A stretch of 64,000 nt of DNA, from the NCBI GenBank assembly GCA_030762935.1, contig CM060890.1:69926265-69990264 (forward strand), in the 5' to 3' direction. Both the position numbers and the translations under genes were made by a program. The notes below the pieces were generated by a model that worked only from the letters and a program-made list of their open reading frames with translations, was not told the origin of the DNA and made no database searches. Positions within the stretch are counted from its first letter, which is position 1, and every line of letters begins with the position of its first letter. Positions 58,880-64,000 of the stretch are shown here, piece by piece. Origin of the DNA: Hymenopus coronatus (taxonomy: Eukaryota > Arthropoda > Insecta > Mantodea > Hymenopodidae).

Positions 58880-59300
58880 CTGAAATATATATCAGAGACA
58901 ACGAATATAAAATTTAGTAAATGTGGTTCTTAAGTCTGCTGTTTGCAGCATAATTACTCTATTAATTTTCCTTCGATACTTCAGAATAACAATGAAATTA
59001 ATATTAATGGAGCAATTTTATTTGGATTGATAAGATAATAAAACAATTTCTTCCTTTAATACAACAGTTTATATACTTCCATTATAATTTAATATGTATT
59101 AATACCAGAATTGTAAGCTAGAAGCTATTATTTAAAAACGTATAAATAATAACGATATTCAATCTAATAATAAAATTATAACTAAGCAACTGTTTTGATT
59201 GTTAGGATAATAAAACAATTTACTCACGAGAGTCTTTCACGAGCGCACATAATTCAAAGAAAATCTGTACGGCTAAAATCTATAAATATATCACTCGCTT
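58880..59300. other. Unassigned AT-rich spacer
   Basis: Nothing recognised. Confidence 0.4.
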
Positions 59301-59305
59301 CATTA

Positions 59306-59401
59306 AAAAAAAAAAAAAAAAAAAAAAAGTCTTGTGTGTTCCATGACCTAAAATACAGTTATCTTTGCATGGTCAAGAGTAAAAAAAAAAAAAAAAAAAA
59401 A
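59306..59401 (+). repeat. Two poly(A) tracts
   Basis: A runs at about 59306-59328 and 59382-59400, flanking a short 'tcttgtgtgttccatgacct' piece that matches the R1 end. Confidence 0.85.
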
Positions 59402-59439
59402 GAAAAGTGAATGACGACTCCTTTTTTGAGAATTGTATA

Positions 59440-60178
59440 ATGTTTATATTTCTACACGTATGAACAATTATGGTGCGTACAAGGAATATCTCGGAAATCG
59501 TTAAATATAAAGAAATAGATATCGCATAAATTATGCGTTTTAATGAGATCTACATTAATCGAGATAATGTTTACTTCCTTGTAAATAGATCAGGAATTAA
59601 GGGAATACATTTGGCTAAAGCTATACTCAAATTGTTCAGAAGATGGTTGCTATGTGAATGAAATTCGTTTTTTGCATGGCCCGGAGCTGAAAGCTCCCAT
59701 ATTAGAAAAGCTATAATAGTTGAAGACTGAAACGAATAACATGGAATTTCTTAGAAATGGTCAACTACAGGAAAAATATTATATGATATATATTGTTTAT
59801 TTGAACGAGATGGATATTTTTTCTGCAGGAAATCTTTGTCAATTTCTTACGGTTTACTACTTATGCAATCCCATAATGAAAAATACTTTAGAGGCTGTTC
59901 AGCAAATTCGAGATATACATTTTATTTATAATGTTTATATCTTTAATGACCCGTAGTTTACTCGAAATCCTTTGAGTCGTTCTGAGGAAATAAAATATTT
60001 CGAAAATTTCCCCATATAGAGAGTGTTTGAGGTTGGAATATTTTATTGAAAATATGAGTCCTTAATCACTGGAAATGCTGAGCTTAAAATAACAAATCTC
60101 ATATATAAACGACTTAATTATTTTAGTTATTCTGTTCACAGCCACACGGACTCACACTCGCACACATGGGCCGTTTTC
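59440..60178 (-). repeat. R1 repeat, minus, diverged
   Basis: Recognised by 'acaaggaatatctcggaaat', 'gaggctgttcagcaaattcg', 'tgttcacagccacacggact'; hairpin end missing. Confidence 0.7.
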
Positions 60179-60185
60179 TAAAAAC

Positions 60186-60960
60186 CTGAAGTGTTCAATT
60201 CACATGATTTTCTCTACATCTCTGCAACACAGTATTATTAAAATGCTCAGTCTTCTACTACTTAATGCTAATCGAGGTAAACATTGGCAGAAATTGTGCT
60301 ATTTCTTGCTTCCTTGTAAATAGAAGGAAATGAGGGAATACATTATGCTAAAGCTATACCAAAATCTTTTAGAAGATGGTTGCTATGCGATTGAATTCCT
60401 TTCTGTGTATCGCCAGGAACTGAAAATTTCTATATGAGAAAACATATTATTTTAAGACTGCAACCAATAACAAGGAATTTCACACTGGCCCACTCCAGAA
60501 AAAAATTGTGTGTTTGAACGAGATGTACCTTTTTAAGTAATAGTAAGTGCTTGTCTATCGCTTACGGTTTATTATTCATGCAAAAAATATTCACAATAAA
60601 AGAGAGGATATTTCCAGGAAATATACATTTTACTTATGTAAATATTTTAATAAGCGGTAGTTTAAGCAAAATTGTTACACCTGTTTATGAGAAAATTTCG
60701 GAAATTTCCACACGTAAATGGTAGTTTGAGGTGAGAAGAGTTCCTTGGAAATATGCTTGTCTCATGGTTGAACTTAAATATCAAATTTGGTTATGGTATT
60801 TATCAGACAGACACAGATTCGCACACTTGGGCTGTTTTCTAAAAATAATGTCTTATTTGCGGGGACCCTAAAACGTATTTTGAGTTAGAAATTTTGCGTA
60901 GTATGGCAGTTTCCCTTTCTACCTACGTATCTACTATGTACGAGGTAGGGAAAGTGAAGA
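60186..60960 (-). repeat. R1 repeat, minus
   Basis: From 'ctgaagtgttcaattcacat' to the hairpin 'ctttctacctacgtatctac...tacgaggtagggaaagtgaa', whose two sides have drifted together (CTACCT/AGGTAG). Confidence 0.8.
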
Positions 60961-63235
60961 GACAGTAACATTAAAAGTCATAGCTGTTAATGATTAGACA
61001 CACAAGAGAAGTTTTAAAACTTTTCAACTATATTAAAATGTAGTCTAGTAAAGAACATTAAAAAATTGCATTTCTTAGCCAGCAAGTAAGTTAAGAGCAT
61101 GTTCTTAAATGCTCTTAAGGTGACGCATCTGTGAAATTCCTAAAACCCGCAGTATCTAAGACATCTTATTGCAATTTATACCAGTTATTATGCATGTTGC
61201 CATATATAAAAATGCTATCTTGCATGGTTATTTAAGTAACTTTTTACCATCTAAATTTATTCTACTAATAAAATTATGCACTTAATTCATTTTTAAAAGT
61301 ATTGGCATATAAAACTCCAGTTTTATAGCAAATTAATTTATAGACAGGTTTGTTATATTATTTTTATAATAGCCTAATTAATGAATACAATTAATACTTT
61401 TTGTACTCTCCAAAACTCCTGATTTTCAAAATATAATATTTACTAAATTGAATCATTGTTTCGATAAAGTAATGTAATAATTTTCTTTAATGTGAATTTG
61501 AGAGGCAGTATAAACATTTTGAAATAAATTAGTGAAAATATGCATTGAGCGGAATACTTTAAATATGTAAAAGTGTGGGGCAACACAATAGGGTTTATAT
61601 TTGGAGGTGCCTGCTAATACGCGTATAAGTACGTATCTATCGCTTCAATCAATTGGTAGTTTAAGTGATAAGTGGGAAAACGATATGTTTTCCTAAAGCT
61701 TAGAATGCATATAATTTTATTTGTACCTTTCACAATTTTTGGTCAAATTCACAGATGTCGCACCTTAAGCCGTATTCTCTTCAGATAGCTATGTGTGCGC
61801 TCATGCAATACCAGCCTGTCTTTTAATATTCTGGAAAGGCAGTATATTCCGATGCTGCATTTCCTGAGTTGTAGTTAATCTGTAGTTAGCCTAATATTTA
61901 GGCTAACCATACATGGCACTTAGCTTAGTTGGCTAACTCCTCGAGGAGGATTTAAATAGTTAATTCACATGAATTATGATTTATAGAACTGAATGACTGT
62001 CATTTTATTTACTATTACATTTATAGCTGGCAGAAGTTTAAAGACATTGATGTGCTGGAATCTAAAACCTGAAGCTTCTTTATTTTAATATGAGAAGGTT
62101 CAGTAACTCTAGCTGTATTAACCTACCTTTAAATAATTCGTTAGAAGTGAGTAGAACCATGGAAGTTATACTGTATGTAAAACAATTCAATACCTCTGGT
62201 GTTGTTATAAAATCCTTACATATGTTAAATGAATTTTTTGTGGCAGTTACATATATGTACTTACTCAAGAAGAAGTCATAATTTGTATTCAAATCTCTAA
62301 TTGCGAATTTTAAAATTTTATTTTATTTCAATTCCTTATTAAATTTTATATATACATTATATGGAATTAAATTCAAAGTATAGAAACCTTTATGGCTTTA
62401 TAATATATTCCATTTTCAAGATAGTTATTTTGCAATTCAAGAATTTAGTATTATAAATGTTTTATTGTTACAATATATTTAATTTATATTTGTACTTGCA
62501 CTAGTTGGATTTCAAACCACTATGTAATCTTGATATTCAGCTCCTATGTTCAGTACATCTTCTAACCTAAGAAGTAGTTAATGTACCCTCTTCCTTTGAG
62601 GCAATGAGTAAGTAAGTGCATTGGTTATGCGCCACGGAATTAAATCTACTTTGAAGGTTTTTAGGAAACAGTGTATGCTGGTAGTTTAAATAGTTGCAGA
62701 GACAGTATACTGCAATGGGTAATTGTAAATTTGCCACACATTGCTAGCATTTATTCCATCGAAGTTTGTAGGTATATAACTTCTTGTACGCTTTATTCTA
62801 CCTATAGTTCTTGTTGTGCAACCTTCCGTTTTATCCAAGCCTTGATAAATCATGTTATATATATGCTTGGCGGCAGTTTGTTGGAAAAAGCTTCAGTATA
62901 CAAACCGGCAGCCATAAGTCTGCTGCTGTCGGCTTTGTCATACACGAAGTGTGTTTGCTTGTGTAACCATCTGTAATCTCTTTTCATGCTTGCAAACGAT
63001 TTGCAATTAAATTGCGATACTCAATAAAATTTCATACACAACGTGCAGTGTAACCATATTCCAGCAAAAGGTCATTCTTTGTTTACTAAGCAGACTAAAG
63101 CAATTAGAAAGTAAAAGGGCAGAGGTACATTGGGAAAATTTGTAACCTGTAAAGTATGAAAAATGAGCTAATCGCCTTACATTGTCCCGGGGGTTTTAGC
63201 CCTAACCTACTAAATAAAATATATGAAAATGTATA
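60961..63235. other. Unassigned AT-rich stretch
   Basis: No recognised element. ORFs at 62090-62281 (opposed by one on the minus strand) and 62671-62976 show no domain. Confidence 0.4.
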
Positions 63236-63237
63236 CA

Positions 63238-63263
63238 AATAATAATAATAATAATAATAATAG
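63238..63263 (+). repeat. (AAT)n microsatellite
   Basis: Eight or so AAT units directly next to a SINE A fragment, as expected of a decayed retroposon tail. Confidence 0.9.
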
Positions 63264-63264
63264 C

Positions 63265-63300
63265 AGAGTCAGATTGAAAAATCCAACGCCATAGCCATAT
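63265..63300 (-). repeat. SINE family A fragment, minus
   Basis: 'agagtcagattgaaaaatcc' is the complement of the family A segment following the B box. Confidence 0.65.
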
Positions 63301-63304
63301 GTAA

Positions 63305-63480
63305 GTTAGTTGAGAAATTTAATGGTTTGCCAGCATGTTGCCATGGTGGCTAAGTGGTAGAGCAACCGGCTAGAGACTGAGAGATCCGTGATTCAAATCC
63401 CAGCTATCTTATCCAACTCCTGTTCTGCACACGGTTTGTGTGAAAAAATAATTACAATACCACTAATGGATCATAATAGT
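63305..63480 (+). repeat. SINE family A, plus, first of a doublet
   Basis: tRNA-like head with a canonical A box 'tggctaagtgg' (63348-63358) and B box region 'gattcaaatccc'. The post-head region is shortened, then 'tgttctgcacacggtttgtg'. Confidence 0.85.
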
Positions 63481-63715
63481 TGGTCCACCTTGTAATTTAC
63501 ATTTGAGATCACCTTGTAATATACCGGGAAAAAATATGAGTCAGTTGAGAAATTTAAGGTTGTGCCGGCATATTGCCATGTTAGCTCAGTGATAAGAGCA
63601 ACCGGCTAGAGACTGGGTGATCCGTGGTTCAAATCCCGGCTATCGCATTGGATTTTTCAGACTCTATTTATCCAACTGCTTTCTTACAGGCGGCTTCTGT
63701 GAAAAAATAATTAAA
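63481..63715 (+). repeat. SINE family A, plus, second of a doublet
   Basis: Leader 'gatcaccttgtaatataccg', head with 'tagctcagtgataagagcaa' and B box 'ggttcaaatccc', tail 'cttacaggcggcttctgtga'. Confidence 0.85.
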
Positions 63716-63717
63716 AT

Positions 63718-63785
63718 TATTAACGATAATTTGTTACGGAAATGAAGAGAAAGTCATGTGAATTATACACATCAGATACTTAACC
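63718..63785 (+). repeat. R1 end fragment, plus
   Basis: 'gataatttgttacggaaatg' followed by 'aagagaaagtcatgtgaatt' and 'acacatcagata': the far end only. Confidence 0.75.
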
Positions 63786-63952
63786 AGTGTGCTCTATCAC
63801 ATAAGTTCTGGCGGGTGTAGCCGCCAGGAAAACAGTTTTAATTATGTTTCTTACTTTAGAAATCTAACTACAGCACCCAAAGACTGAAACGTCTATATAA
63901 ATTTTTGTTCACTCGTTCATAGTTCAAAACTCTAGAAAGAGTTTTGAATAAT

Positions 63953-64000
63953 CGTATTAAAAAGTCTGATTAGTTCCATTCACATGACTTTCTCTACATC
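63953..64000 (-). repeat. R1 repeat, minus, cut by window edge
   Basis: 'gtctgattagttccattcac' then 'atgactttctctacatc', the first bases of a minus copy running out of the window. Confidence 0.85.

Overview
The window looks like AT-rich, gene-poor, repeat-packed nuclear DNA of an animal, most probably an arthropod and perhaps an orthopteroid insect. The basis is several tRNA-derived SINEs, Ty3-type LTR, Jockey-type, mariner and Harbinger elements, many microsatellites, spliceosomal-type introns and no bacterial gene organisation. The taxon is inference. I found no convincing host protein-coding gene, rRNA or genuine tRNA gene.

Layout. (1) An ORF-less interspersed repeat, called R1 here, takes up roughly a quarter of the window. 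More than 25 copies or fragments lie in both orientations from base 1 to base 64000, about 860-890 bp when complete. It has a terminal hairpin, a matching inverted sequence at the other end and a GT-rich tract. (2) At least five families of tRNA-derived SINEs occur, called A to E here, including an inverted pair at 10.6-11.85 kb and a doublet at 63.3-63.7 kb. (3) 5.3-6.4 kb holds a fossil Ty3-type pol; 15.6-16.6 kb a dead DD34D mariner; 28.6 kb a scrap of LINE reverse transcriptase; 50.1-50.9 kb the 5'-truncated end of a Jockey-like LINE.

(4) The centrepiece is 38,578-47,663. It is an LTR retrotransposon with TG...CA LTRs and a 4-bp target duplication (ACTT). It keeps a broken gag and an open protease but has lost reverse transcriptase, RNase H and integrase. 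Its gag is interrupted by a complete 2,612-bp PIF/Harbinger transposon (40,588-43,199), with 17-bp inverted repeats and TAA target duplications. The transposon carries a full-length DDE transposase and a convergent Myb/SANT-like gene. The transposase would cut and paste the element and the Myb-like partner would bring it to DNA, but the partner gene has one in-frame TGA at codon 50.

(5) The oddest structure is at 37,018-37,237. It holds a perfect, spacer-free 186-bp palindrome (93-bp identical arms) flanked by a 12-bp target duplication, inserted in an old R1 copy. Each arm carries a hammerhead-ribozyme-like core of the kind known from Penelope-like elements. (6) Three stretches (17.76-18.02, 24.31-25.08 and 33.3-34.3 kb) look like promoters or solo LTRs, with CCAAT, TATA, polyadenylation or splice-donor signals and no downstream coding sequence here. 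The remaining stretches are AT-rich and I could assign nothing to them.
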